DNA from: Anaerolineae bacterium
GTDB taxonomy: Bacteria; Chloroflexota; Anaerolineae; UBA4142
Assembly (NCBI GenBank): GCA_027457205.1
Contig: DAIDTM010000420.1
Coordinates: forward strand, 1-13,969
Length of the DNA stretch: 13,969 bases
Reading direction: 5' to 3'
Below are positions 1 through 5,345 of the stretch, one piece after another. A program made the position numbers and the translations under genes. Positions within the stretch are counted from its first letter, which is position 1; every line of letters begins with the position of its first letter. The notes under the pieces were generated by a model that saw only the letters and a program-made list of their open reading frames with translations, had not been told where the DNA came from and did no database searches.

Positions 1-180
1 GAAGTGCGCCGCGCCGCGCACGCGCTGAAGGAATTGGGCGGACGATTGCGCGACGTAACGCCGGTGCAACTGCCCGGCTTGGAGCCGCGGCATCTGATCG
101 TCGTGGACAAGGTCGCGGCGACGCCGGGCAAGTACCCTCGCGCCGCCGGCGCGCCGAGAAAGAAACCCTTGACAAGATGA
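1..180 (+). CDS. rsmG: 16S rRNA (guanine-N7)-methyltransferase RsmG, C-terminal part
   Basis: The window opens inside this gene. Frame 1 gives 59 residues and stops at TGA 178-180. The tail contains HLIVVDKVAATPGKYPR followed by a Gly/Pro/Lys-rich end finishing KKPL. This is the usual C-terminus of the RsmG/GidB family, in which a final strand (LIV.(E/D)KV) is followed by a TP.KYPR motif and a basic tail. RsmG methylates N7 of G527 (E. coli numbering) in 16S rRNA using S-adenosylmethionine, and its loss gives low-level streptomycin resistance. The Rossmann core and SAM motif lie upstream of the window. No terminator separates it from arsR, whose -35 box is built from its last codons, so some transcription may run on into the arsenic genes. 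Family assignment is by motif recall from a short fragment. Confidence 0.85.
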   Translation, partial: EVRRAAHALKELGGRLRDVTPVQLPGLEPRHLIVVDKVAATPGKYPRAAGAPRKKPLTR

Positions 181-196
181 AATCGTGTGGTATAAT
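169..196 (+). promoter_or_regulatory. arsR promoter inside the rsmG 3' end
   Basis: A consensus -35 box TTGACA (169-174) and a consensus -10 box TATAAT (191-196) are separated by 16 bp, with a TG at 188-189 making an extended -10. The -35 box is the TTG ACA codons of rsmG, nine bases before its last base. The -10 box abuts the ArsR operator dyad, so a bound repressor would cover the start site. This is the best match to the sigma-70 consensus in the window. Confidence 0.85.
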
Positions 197-224
197 ATCG
201 ACGTATTGAAATTTATCAATACGT
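195..224 (+). promoter_or_regulatory. ArsR-type operator 1 (arsR autoregulation)
   Basis: Two nested symmetries lie immediately downstream of the -10 box. A perfect 9-bp inverted repeat, ACGTATTGA (201-209) and TCAATACGT (216-224), has a 6-bp spacer. A wider dyad, ATCGA(C)..ATT..AAT..ATCAAT, spans 197-220. ArsR/SmtB repressors bind such AT-rich dyads over their own promoters and leave when metal or metalloid binds. A 29-bp near-copy (21 identical positions) recurs at 610-638 before arsM. Confidence 0.75.
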
Positions 225-239
225 AAGGGTGGTGCTCCG

Positions 240-572
240 GTGGTTACTAGAGAAGTCGATTGTGTGGCATTCTGCCGCGCACTGGGCGATGAGACGCGGC
301 AAGAGATCCTGCAATTGTTGCAAAAGAAAGGCGAACTGCGAGTGAACGACATCGTCGCCGCGTTCAAGCGTTCGTCGCAGCCGACGATCTCGCATCATCT
401 CAAGATTCTCAAACACGAAGGGCTGGTGACCCGCCGCCGCGTCGGCAAGGAAATCTTGTACGCGCTCGATGAGGACAACGTTGAAGAATGCTGCGGGATG
501 CTGTGGTCCAAGTTCGTACCCGCAAAGACGCTGGCGGTCATTCCCAAATCGCCGCGCAAGGCGCGCGCGTGA
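240..572 (+). CDS. arsR: ArsR/SmtB-family arsenic-responsive repressor
   Basis: A 110-residue winged-helix repressor. Its recognition region QPTISHHLKILKHEGLV (47-63) and wing with GKEILYAL (69-76) are typical of ArsR. It should bind the dyad at its own promoter and release it when As(III) or a related thiophilic species binds. The start is GTG at 240, the first suitable start after the operator, preceded by a G-rich GGTGGTG. The classic ELCVCDL metal site is here ELRVNDI (32-38), without cysteines. Cysteines are instead at C8, C12 and a vicinal pair C84-C85, which suggests a different inducer site. The gene ends in an intrinsic terminator 2 bp after its stop, then a second operator and arsM. 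The arsM neighbour is the main reason to call this arsenic-specific; another ArsR-class metal sensor cannot be excluded. Confidence 0.85.
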   Translation: MVTREVDCVAFCRALGDETRQEILQLLQKKGELRVNDIVAAFKRSSQPTISHHLKILKHEGLVTRRRVGKEILYALDEDNVEECCGMLWSKFVPAKTLAVIPKSPRKARA

Positions 573-574
573 GC

Positions 575-598
575 AAGCCGCTGGACGAGCGGCTTTTT
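575..598 (+). terminator. Rho-independent terminator after arsR
   Basis: An 8-bp perfect stem AAGCCGCT (575-582) / AGCGGCTT (588-595) with loop GGACG runs into a T tract at 594-598. It begins 2 bp after the arsR stop and lies upstream of the second operator, so arsR and arsM are not simply one unbroken transcript. Confidence 0.8.
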
Positions 599-609
599 CT
601 CCCAGCAAT

Positions 610-640
610 ATATCGACACATTCAAATACATCGATTTGAA
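610..640 (+). promoter_or_regulatory. ArsR-type operator 2, in front of arsM
   Basis: This site has a perfect 7-bp inverted repeat TTCAAAT (621-627) / ATTTGAA (634-640) with a 6-bp spacer. Over it lies a 24-bp dyad beginning ATCGAC and ending ATCGAT (612-635). Aligned without gaps, 610-638 matches operator 1 (195-223) at 21 of 29 positions. The positions shared by the two copies are themselves palindromic: ATCGAY nn ATT nn AAT nn RTCGAT. It lies between the arsR terminator and the arsM ribosome binding site. I see no convincing -35/-10 pair here (at best TGGACG at 582-587 and CAATAT at 606-611, 18 bp apart), so it could repress a weak promoter or block read-through. Confidence 0.65.
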
Positions 641-652
641 AGGAGAGGCAAG

Positions 653-1408
653 ATGGACGACCAGAACATCAAGACGCAGGTGCGCGAACATTATGCGAGC
701 ATCGCGCGCGATGCGCTGGCAGGCACGCGCGACAGCTGCTGCGCGCCGGCGGACAATAACGCGTCCAGTTGTTGTGCGCCGACAAACGTCATCTCGGCAG
801 ATGCGATCGCCCTACCGACTGACATTGTCAACACGTCGCTGGGCTGCGGCACGCCGCTCGAGATCGCGCGTGTGCAACCAGGCGAAACTGTGCTCGATCT
901 CGGCAGCGGCGGCGGGCTGGATTGCCTGTACGCGGCAAAGTTGGTTGGTGCGAGCGGGCGCGTAGTCGGCGTCGATATGACGCCGGATATGATCACGCTC
1001 GCCAACGCGAATGCGAAGAAGGTCGGCGCAACGAACGTCGAATTTCGCCTGGGCGAATTGGAGAACCTGCCGGTGGATGCCGCGTCGGTCGATGTGATTA
1101 TCTCGAACTGCGTGGTGAATCTCGCGCCGGATAAGGATCGCGTTTTTCGCCAAGCGTTTCGCGTGCTCAAGCCGGGTGGACGCGTCGCGATATCGGATAT
1201 AGTGACGCGCGCGCCGCTGCCGGACGCGCTGCGGTCGAACTTGGCGTCGTGGGCGTCATGCGTGAGCGGCGCAATCCCGGAGACGGAGTATGCCGACAAA
1301 CTGCGCGCAGCGGGTTTTGTCGGCGTGGAAAAAGTTTCGGGCGGAGAGAATCTGACGGAGCCGGTGTACAGCGCGAAATTCATCGCGCGCAAACCGGAAA
1401 ACACGTAG
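653..1408 (+). CDS. arsM: Arsenite S-adenosylmethionine methyltransferase ArsM
   Basis: A 251-residue class I SAM methyltransferase of the ArsM/AS3MT type. It methylates As(III) stepwise to methylated arsenicals in the cytoplasm, a detoxification route ending in volatile forms. SAM motif I is VLDLGSGGGLDCL (80-92). Post-motif features include GVDMTPDMI (106-114) and VLKPGGR (171-177). The cysteines expected to bind arsenic are present: C65 in SLGCG, C153 in SNCVVNL and C203 in SWASCVSG. Two further CCAP motifs (29-32 and 40-43) give a Cys-rich N-terminus. ATG at 653 is chosen because AAGGAGAGG (640-648) precedes it at good spacing; the frame is open upstream to 488, but that part reads across arsR and its terminator. 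An operator copy lies directly upstream. No arsenite efflux pump or arsenate reductase is in the window. Confidence 0.93.
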   Translation: MDDQNIKTQVREHYASIARDALAGTRDSCCAPADNNASSCCAPTNVISADAIALPTDIVNTSLGCGTPLEIARVQPGETVLDLGSGGGLDCLYAAKLVGASGRVVGVDMTPDMITLANANAKKVGATNVEFRLGELENLPVDAASVDVIISNCVVNLAPDKDRVFRQAFRVLKPGGRVAISDIVTRAPLPDALRSNLASWASCVSGAIPETEYADKLRAAGFVGVEKVSGGENLTEPVYSAKFIARKPENT

Positions 1409-1434
1409 GGACGAACCGACGGGTCGTCTCTACG
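1404..1434. terminator. Palindrome between arsM and recF, likely bidirectional terminator
   Basis: Two 11-bp arms (1404-1414 and 1424-1434) pair with a single G-T wobble around a 9-base loop. The arsM stop TAG (1406-1408) lies in the left arm and the recF stop (CTA on the plus strand, 1430-1432) in the right arm, at near-mirror positions. The arm GTAGGGACGA resembles short palindromic repeats I recall as frequent in Chloroflexota intergenic regions. There is no T tract on either side, so intrinsic termination is likely but not certain. Confidence 0.6.
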
Positions 1435-2656
1435 ACATTATCGCGCCGTCGCAGACCTGCAACACGCGGGCGCGTTCGAGAAATTCGGGAGTGAAATCCT
1501 GCAAGTCGGTGGCGGTAATGAGCGCCTGCGGCGCGTCGATCACGGTCTGCGCGAGCGCGGCGCGCCGCGCCGCGTCGAGTTCCGACATCACGTCGTCGAG
1601 CAGCAGGATCGGGTCTTCGCCGGTCTCTTTTTTCATCAGCGCGACTTCGGCAAGCTTGAGCGACAGCGCGATGGTGCGTCCTTGTCCGCGCGACGCGTAC
1701 GTGATCGCGTCGATGGGATTGGGCGCGGCGCCGTGATTGCGCTGGATGAGAAAGCGCACGTCGTCGCGGTGCGGACCAACGAGCGTCAGCGCCGCGCCCA
1801 GTTCGCGCGGACGCAGCATTTCGAGCTGCTGCTCGAATTTCTTTGCGATTTGCGCCGCGCGCGCGCCTTCGGTCGACGAAAGCGCCGTCGCATCCAGCAC
1901 GACGCTCGGCTGATAAACCAAGCGCAATTCCTCGCGTCCATCGGTCAGGTGCGGGTGAATATCCGCGATCAACTGGTTGTAGCGTTCGATGGTCTCCGCG
2001 CGGCGCACGATCAGGTACGTCCCCTCGTCGATCAATTGCCGATCCCAGATCGCAAGCTCGGATGGATTGTAGGCGCGTTCGCGGAAATCGCGCAGCAAAC
2101 TGTTGCGCTGCTCCACGACCTGGTTGTACTTGGAGAGCGCGCGACCGTAGCGCGGATCGATCTGTGAGAGCGTGTTGTCGAGATAGCGGCGGCGGTCGCC
2201 GGGCGAGCCGAACACCAGGTCGAGGTCTTCGGGCAAGAAGAGCACCGCGTTCAGTTCACCGAGTAGGTCGAGCGTGCGTTTGCCGACGCCGTTGACCTTG
2301 ATGCGCTTGCTGACGCGTGCGTTGGCTTTACGCGCCTCTTCATTTTCGCCCCGGCTTTTTTCCTCAGCCGCCTGCACCAGCACAATCTCCAACTGCGTGC
2401 GCGTATCGTTCCGCTTGGCGACCTCAGTCTCGACGCGTGCGAACGGGATGGGCTCATCGTTCGCGCCCCAGCGAATCAATTCGCGCTCCGCGCCGGCGTG
2501 CGGCGAGTGCGCGGTTGCCAGATAAAAAATCGCCTCGAGCAGACTCGTCTTACCGCACGCGTTGTTGCCTTGCAGCAGCGTCACGCCCGGCGCGAGGTCG
2601 AGTTCGAGGTGCGCGTAGTTGCGAAAGTTGGTGAGCGCGAGACGGGTGAGATGCAT
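1430..2656 (-). CDS. recF: DNA replication and repair protein RecF
   Basis: A 408-residue SMC/ABC-like ATPase that binds single-/double-strand junctions and helps RecO and RecR load RecA at gaps. The N-terminus MHLTRLALTNFRNY is diagnostic. Walker A is GNNACGKT (30-37). A GSPGDRRRYLD motif, VGPHRDD, the SRGQGRTIALSLKLAEV signature and the Walker B region ILLLDDVMSELD follow in the expected order. Length is close to the family norm (about 360-400), with a charged insertion in the first third. ATG at 2654-2656 is chosen because the family starts at this Met; the frame is open further upstream to 2770, but that part covers the promoter. The neighbours are not the usual dnaA/dnaN/gyrB, so this is an isolated recF. 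It converges on arsM with 21 bp between stop codons. Confidence 0.95.
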   Translation of the reverse strand: MHLTRLALTNFRNYAHLELDLAPGVTLLQGNNACGKTSLLEAIFYLATAHSPHAGAERELIRWGANDEPIPFARVETEVAKRNDTRTQLEIVLVQAAEEKSRGENEEARKANARVSKRIKVNGVGKRTLDLLGELNAVLFLPEDLDLVFGSPGDRRRYLDNTLSQIDPRYGRALSKYNQVVEQRNSLLRDFRERAYNPSELAIWDRQLIDEGTYLIVRRAETIERYNQLIADIHPHLTDGREELRLVYQPSVVLDATALSSTEGARAAQIAKKFEQQLEMLRPRELGAALTLVGPHRDDVRFLIQRNHGAAPNPIDAITYASRGQGRTIALSLKLAEVALMKKETGEDPILLLDDVMSELDAARRAALAQTVIDAPQALITATDLQDFTPEFLERARVLQVCDGAIMS

Positions 2657-2684
2657 GGGTGCCTCGTCGTTGGATGATGAGTCT

Positions 2685-2713
2685 ATTGTAACAGGAAACA
2701 ATCTGAAAATCAA
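2685..2713 (-). promoter_or_regulatory. recF promoter
   Basis: On the minus strand, TTGATT (plus 2708-2713) is followed after 17 bp by TACAAT (plus 2685-2690), preceded by TGT as an extended -10. This leaves a leader of roughly 20-25 nt before the recF ATG. It is back to back with the hicBA promoter; the two -35 boxes are 25 bp apart (2714-2738). Confidence 0.65.
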
Positions 2714-2738
2714 ACCCGCGTGGATTCGGCGCGGCGGT

Positions 2739-2767
2739 TTGACGCGCCACACGCCGCGTGATATACT
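2739..2767 (+). promoter_or_regulatory. hicBA promoter
   Basis: TTGACG (2739-2744) and TATACT (2762-2767) are separated by 17 bp, with TG at 2759-2760 as an extended -10. The expected start near 2774 gives a leader of about 43 nt. A GAGGTGAG ribosome binding site (2807-2814) lies just before the hicB ATG. Confidence 0.75.
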
Positions 2768-2816
2768 CAAAAGCGAAGAACATCAAGAATTGGTTTAGGC
2801 GAGTGCGAGGTGAGAA

Positions 2817-3035
2817 ATGACGCAACAATTTACAGTCATTGTCGAGCGTGATCCCGAAAGTGGTTGGCTCGTCGGCGAAGTCGCGGAATTGCCTGGTTGC
2901 TACACCCAAGCGCAAGATATGGTAGACTTAGAACGCAATATACGCGAAGCCATTCAAGTTTACCTAGAAACGAAACAAGATATTGCGCCTCTACCACAAT
3001 TCGTTGGATTACAGCGCGTTGAGGTGGCTATGTGA
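2817..3035 (+). CDS. hicB: HicB-family antitoxin
   Basis: A 72-residue protein with the HicB partial RNase H-like fold signature: TVIVERDPESGWLVGEVAELPGCYTQAQ, then a helix with ERNIREAIQVYLE, ending in a FVGLQRVEV tail. HicB antitoxins sit on HicA and block its RNA-cleaving site. Here the antitoxin gene comes first, the hicB-hicA order. It is the short form, with no room for a C-terminal ribbon-helix-helix or helix-turn-helix, so autoregulation by DNA binding is not obvious from this chain alone. It overlaps hicA by 4 bp (GTGA, 3032-3035), indicating translational coupling. Confidence 0.9.
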   Translation: MTQQFTVIVERDPESGWLVGEVAELPGCYTQAQDMVDLERNIREAIQVYLETKQDIAPLPQFVGLQRVEVAM

Positions 3036-3265
3036 GTAGTCTCAAGTTGCTAGCGTACCGTGATTTAGCACGCGTTGTGGAAATGGCAGGGTTTCACTGG
3101 AAACGCTCGCGCGGCAGTCACAATATCTTCCAGGCGGAGGACGGACGCGTCATCGTCATTCCAGATCACGGCAATCAAGCCATCGTTCGCCCGCTATTAC
3201 GAAAGATCATCCGGGACATAGGGCTGACCGTAGAACAGTACAACACGCTTGTGGATAAATTGTAG
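3032..3265 (+). CDS. hicA: HicA-family mRNA interferase toxin
   Basis: A 77-residue HicA toxin with a double-stranded-RNA-binding-like fold. The core AGFHWKRSRGSHNIF contains the family GSH motif with the catalytic His at residue 30. It is followed by a strand pair ending IPDHG and the helix RPLLRKIIRDIGLTVEQY. HicA cleaves mRNA and stops growth when HicB is lost. The start is GTG at 3032, overlapping the hicB stop; no alternative start nearby keeps the full N-terminal helix. Length and motifs look intact, so the toxin should be active. Confidence 0.9.
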   Translation: MSSLKLLAYRDLARVVEMAGFHWKRSRGSHNIFQAEDGRVIVIPDHGNQAIVRPLLRKIIRDIGLTVEQYNTLVDKL

Positions 3266-3272
3266 CAGCTGT

Positions 3273-3377
3273 CAAATCATCGAACAATTTCGCACCGACC
3301 TCGAGCAAGGCGCGATCATCACAGTGACCGAGGGGAACGTCCGCGTTAGAGACCTGCCGATCGAGAAAGACCGCTAA
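3273..3377 (+). pseudogene. C-terminal remnant of a DUF5615/PIN-like protein
   Basis: An open stretch starting 7 bp after the hicA stop encodes 34 residues ending EQGAIITVTEGNVRVRDLPI and a short charged tail, with TAA at 3375-3377. The pattern (a helix, then GA.ITV.....RVR.LPI) matches the C-terminal end of DUF5615 PIN-like proteins as I remember them; these are often paired with antitoxins. There is no start codon or ribosome binding site, and the N-terminal nuclease part is missing, so this looks like the end of a deleted gene. The rest of the gap between hicA and the lipoprotein (3378-3410) holds only the next ribosome binding site. A short fragment makes the family call uncertain. Confidence 0.5.
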
Positions 3378-3410
3378 ACCAAGTAGCTCCTTGGACCTGG
3401 AGATTGGGCG

Positions 3411-4703
3411 ATGAATCCATCGCAACGGCAACATTTTCAAGACCGCCGTTGGATTCTGTCTAGCGGCGTTGTTTTGCTGCTGACGCTTTTCTTCCTCTCC
3501 GCCTGCGCGCCTGCGCCCACTGCGATGCCGCTGCCGACCGCGCTGCGCGCAACCGCAATTGCCACACCTCGACCCACCGACACACCCCCGCTTCCACCCA
3601 TGATAGTTGCGAAAACGCCGGTCGAACCGACACCGGAACCGCCTCAATCAACACCCACTTCCGCCCCCGACATTATGAGAACTCCCGACGGATACCAACA
3701 AGTAGTCGCCCCCACATCGCTTCTCTTCGCCAACGGCGACACATCGGGATACGACCATGCCAGCCCTTCGTCCGCGTTTGCCACATTCCCGTTCAATCCC
3801 GCCGAAGAGGTGCGGTTTGACATCACCGCAAAAAGCGCCGACACCAGCGCGAGTTCGGGAATTGTCCTGGGGGTGCCGCAGACGGGAAGATTCAATGCGC
3901 AGATCGGTATTCTCTATCAGAACGGTCGATGGATGGTATGGGACTATGGCGCACAAGAGACGCTTGCTACGGTTGAGGGAAGCGATGCCGCCTCAGCCCA
4001 CCTGGCGCGGGTGATCGGATTTAATCAGCGCGGTTTCGTCTTGACGCTGACCGACGCGGAAGGTAATGTTCAGCAAATCCCGCTCTCCGTTCCCCTTGCC
4101 ACAACGGGAAACCCGTTGGGTTTCTCGGTGCAAGCCGGACCTCAATCAACCGTTGACGGAAAGGCGTCGGTCGACGCGCCGGCAAATGTGAAAATCGAGC
4201 CGCCGACGCCCGGCCCCTACATTGTAGGAACAGGTCCGTATGCCGCCCAACTGAAAGCAATAGCAGGAGCACTGCCCGACGGCTATGCGATAAAAGCCCG
4301 CATAACTCCGTCCGGTGGTACAGGTAATACTGCGGCTTTTAATAAACATATTAATGGGGTAGAATTGCTTGGCGCACACGTCGATGCCAGCGGTGAAACA
4401 ATTATGCGGTTTGTTTTTTACGGGGAAAACGGGGACGGCCCCTATTATTTCAATGCCACAGCAGGAACTCAGGTTTTTCCCAACGGCAAAATTTTTTTTG
4501 TGGGTTCCCCCGTGCCAGATGGTCGAGTAGACGTTTCTTCTTTGTCAAAGGGCGAGATTTTTGGTATTTCCGTGATGGAATCCGACGTCAATGCAATACT
4601 GCGTCACGATGAAAATCAGGTCGTAACAATTATTGCCGCAGTAAGCTTTACTGCTCCGAGCCAAAAAGACGCACTGATTCCCCTCCCGCCCGCATCACAA
4701 TAA
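3411..4703 (+). CDS. Putative lipoprotein with Pro/Thr-rich linker, unknown function
   Basis: A 430-residue protein I do not recognise. A hydrophobic segment (15-31) ends in the lipobox LSAC with C32 as the lipidated Cys. A Pro/Thr-rich tether (33-90) follows. Residues about 95-260 have a beta-rich look reminiscent of a concanavalin/LamG-like sandwich (SSAFATFPF, GRFNAQIGILYQNGRWMVWD), but I cannot assign a fold firmly. After a Pro-rich break, residues about 265-430 form a second beta-rich domain. The start ATG at 3411 has GGAG about 8 bp upstream. The part of the gene at 4321-4680 is only about 46% GC, with T runs, against well over 60% in the following AOR gene. It could be a cell-surface or adhesion protein; no catalytic motif is visible. 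Confidence 0.75.
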   Translation: MNPSQRQHFQDRRWILSSGVVLLLTLFFLSACAPAPTAMPLPTALRATAIATPRPTDTPPLPPMIVAKTPVEPTPEPPQSTPTSAPDIMRTPDGYQQVVAPTSLLFANGDTSGYDHASPSSAFATFPFNPAEEVRFDITAKSADTSASSGIVLGVPQTGRFNAQIGILYQNGRWMVWDYGAQETLATVEGSDAASAHLARVIGFNQRGFVLTLTDAEGNVQQIPLSVPLATTGNPLGFSVQAGPQSTVDGKASVDAPANVKIEPPTPGPYIVGTGPYAAQLKAIAGALPDGYAIKARITPSGGTGNTAAFNKHINGVELLGAHVDASGETIMRFVFYGENGDGPYYFNATAGTQVFPNGKIFFVGSPVPDGRVDVSSLSKGEIFGISVMESDVNAILRHDENQVVTIIAAVSFTAPSQKDALIPLPPASQ

Positions 4704-4715
4704 ATCCGCACTATA

Positions 4716-4745
4716 TTGACTTTCAATCATTTGTTTTGGTATTCT
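4716..4745 (+). promoter_or_regulatory. Promoter of the Cys-rich secreted protein gene
   Basis: TTGACT (4716-4721) and TATTCT (4740-4745) are 18 bp apart, with TGG before the -10 box. The expected start near 4752 is only about four bases before the ATG at 4756, implying a nearly leaderless mRNA. No good Shine-Dalgarno sequence precedes that ATG, which fits. Confidence 0.55.
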
Positions 4746-4755
4746 GTAAGTCAAG

Positions 4756-5103
4756 ATGCATTGGAAAAAGATTCTCGGCCTATTTTTCTTTTTCACTTTA
4801 TTTACTGTGTCTATTCCACACGCCTATGGTTGTGATCCATATTCTGGATCACAATGTGGAAATCAAAAATGTTGTACCGATAACCCGGGTTCTCCGGACC
4901 CGTGCGTAGCCCAGCCAAGAACCTGCGTCCCTGTTCCTGGCGGCGGCCCGACACCTGGCTCCTGTTCTGGACCCGCCCCGGTGTGCAGCGCGCAGTTTGA
5001 CTGCGGCAACAAGGCGTGCTGGTCGTCGCCCGCATGCGTTGGCGGATCGTGGAGCTGCACCTGCTCAGGTTCACCGCCGCGCGGATGTACCTTTCGCATC
5101 TGA
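4756..5103 (+). CDS. Small Cys-rich secreted protein, unknown function
   Basis: A 115-residue protein. It has KK at positions 4-5, a very hydrophobic stretch (LGLFFFFTLFTVSI) and a likely signal peptidase site near AYG|C. The mature part of about 90 residues has 14 cysteines, including one CC pair and a CTC, plus Gly/Pro-rich turns. An even cysteine number and export suggest a disulfide-knotted extracellular domain. A metal-binding role is less likely because metallothioneins are cytoplasmic. I recognise no family. Local GC at the 5' end is about 32-42%, the lowest in the window. Its own promoter and the terminator at 5103-5132 make it a single-gene unit. The reading frame is supported by signal peptide plus ordered cysteines, not by homology. 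Confidence 0.7.
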   Translation: MHWKKILGLFFFFTLFTVSIPHAYGCDPYSGSQCGNQKCCTDNPGSPDPCVAQPRTCVPVPGGGPTPGSCSGPAPVCSAQFDCGNKACWSSPACVGGSWSCTCSGSPPRGCTFRI

Positions 5104-5132
5104 AACCCCTCTTGAATCCCAGAGGGGTTTTT
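5103..5132 (+). terminator. Strong intrinsic terminator after the Cys-rich gene
   Basis: A perfect 10-bp stem AAACCCCTCT (5103-5112) / AGAGGGGTTT (5121-5130) with an 8-base loop runs into five T residues. The stem starts within the TGA stop codon. Confidence 0.9.
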
Positions 5133-5159
5133 GCTTTTCGCCTGGTGACTGCCCAGAAT

Positions 5160-5232
5160 TCACCGCAGAGTCGCAGAGCGCGCAGAGTTTCCTCATTTTT
5201 TCTTCTCTGCGACCTCGGCGTCTCTGCGGTGA
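5160..5232. repeat. Modular palindrome, CGCAGAG family
   Basis: Two 28-base arms (5160-5187 and 5205-5232) are complementary at 24 of 28 positions around a 17-base T-rich loop. The left arm contains CGCAGAG three times (5164-5170, 5172-5178, 5181-5187). The right arm contains the reverse unit CTCTGCG twice and a variant CTCGGCG. It lies between the terminator of the Cys-rich gene and the AOR promoter. I recall near-identical elements scattered in Chloroflexota and other environmental genomes, but copy number cannot be tested here. The remaining bases of this 213-bp gap hold only the AOR promoter. Confidence 0.8.
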
Positions 5233-5266
5233 GATCAAGAGACGGGTAATCACCAGTTTTCGCGCC

Positions 5267-5296
5267 TTGCTGAACGCCGCGCGGACGTGGTATAAT
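5267..5296 (+). promoter_or_regulatory. AOR gene promoter
   Basis: TTGCTG (5267-5272) and consensus TATAAT (5291-5296) are 18 bp apart, with TGG forming an extended -10. The expected start near 5303 leaves a leader of about 43 nt with GGAGG (5336-5340) 5 bp before the ATG. Confidence 0.7.
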
Positions 5297-5345
5297 CTCG
5301 CGCGAATCCTCCCGCTGGGAGATGAGGACACGATTGGAGGCGTCT

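Noticed and set aside
488..652. N-terminal extension of arsM to an ATG at 488
   Set aside because: It would overlap arsR, its terminator and the operator. The ATG at 653 has a strong ribosome binding site and gives the normal family N-terminus.
4756..5103. Metallothionein
   Set aside because: A signal peptide precedes the cysteines, and these are spread with Gly/Pro turns instead of packed CxC clusters; an oxidised secreted protein fits better.
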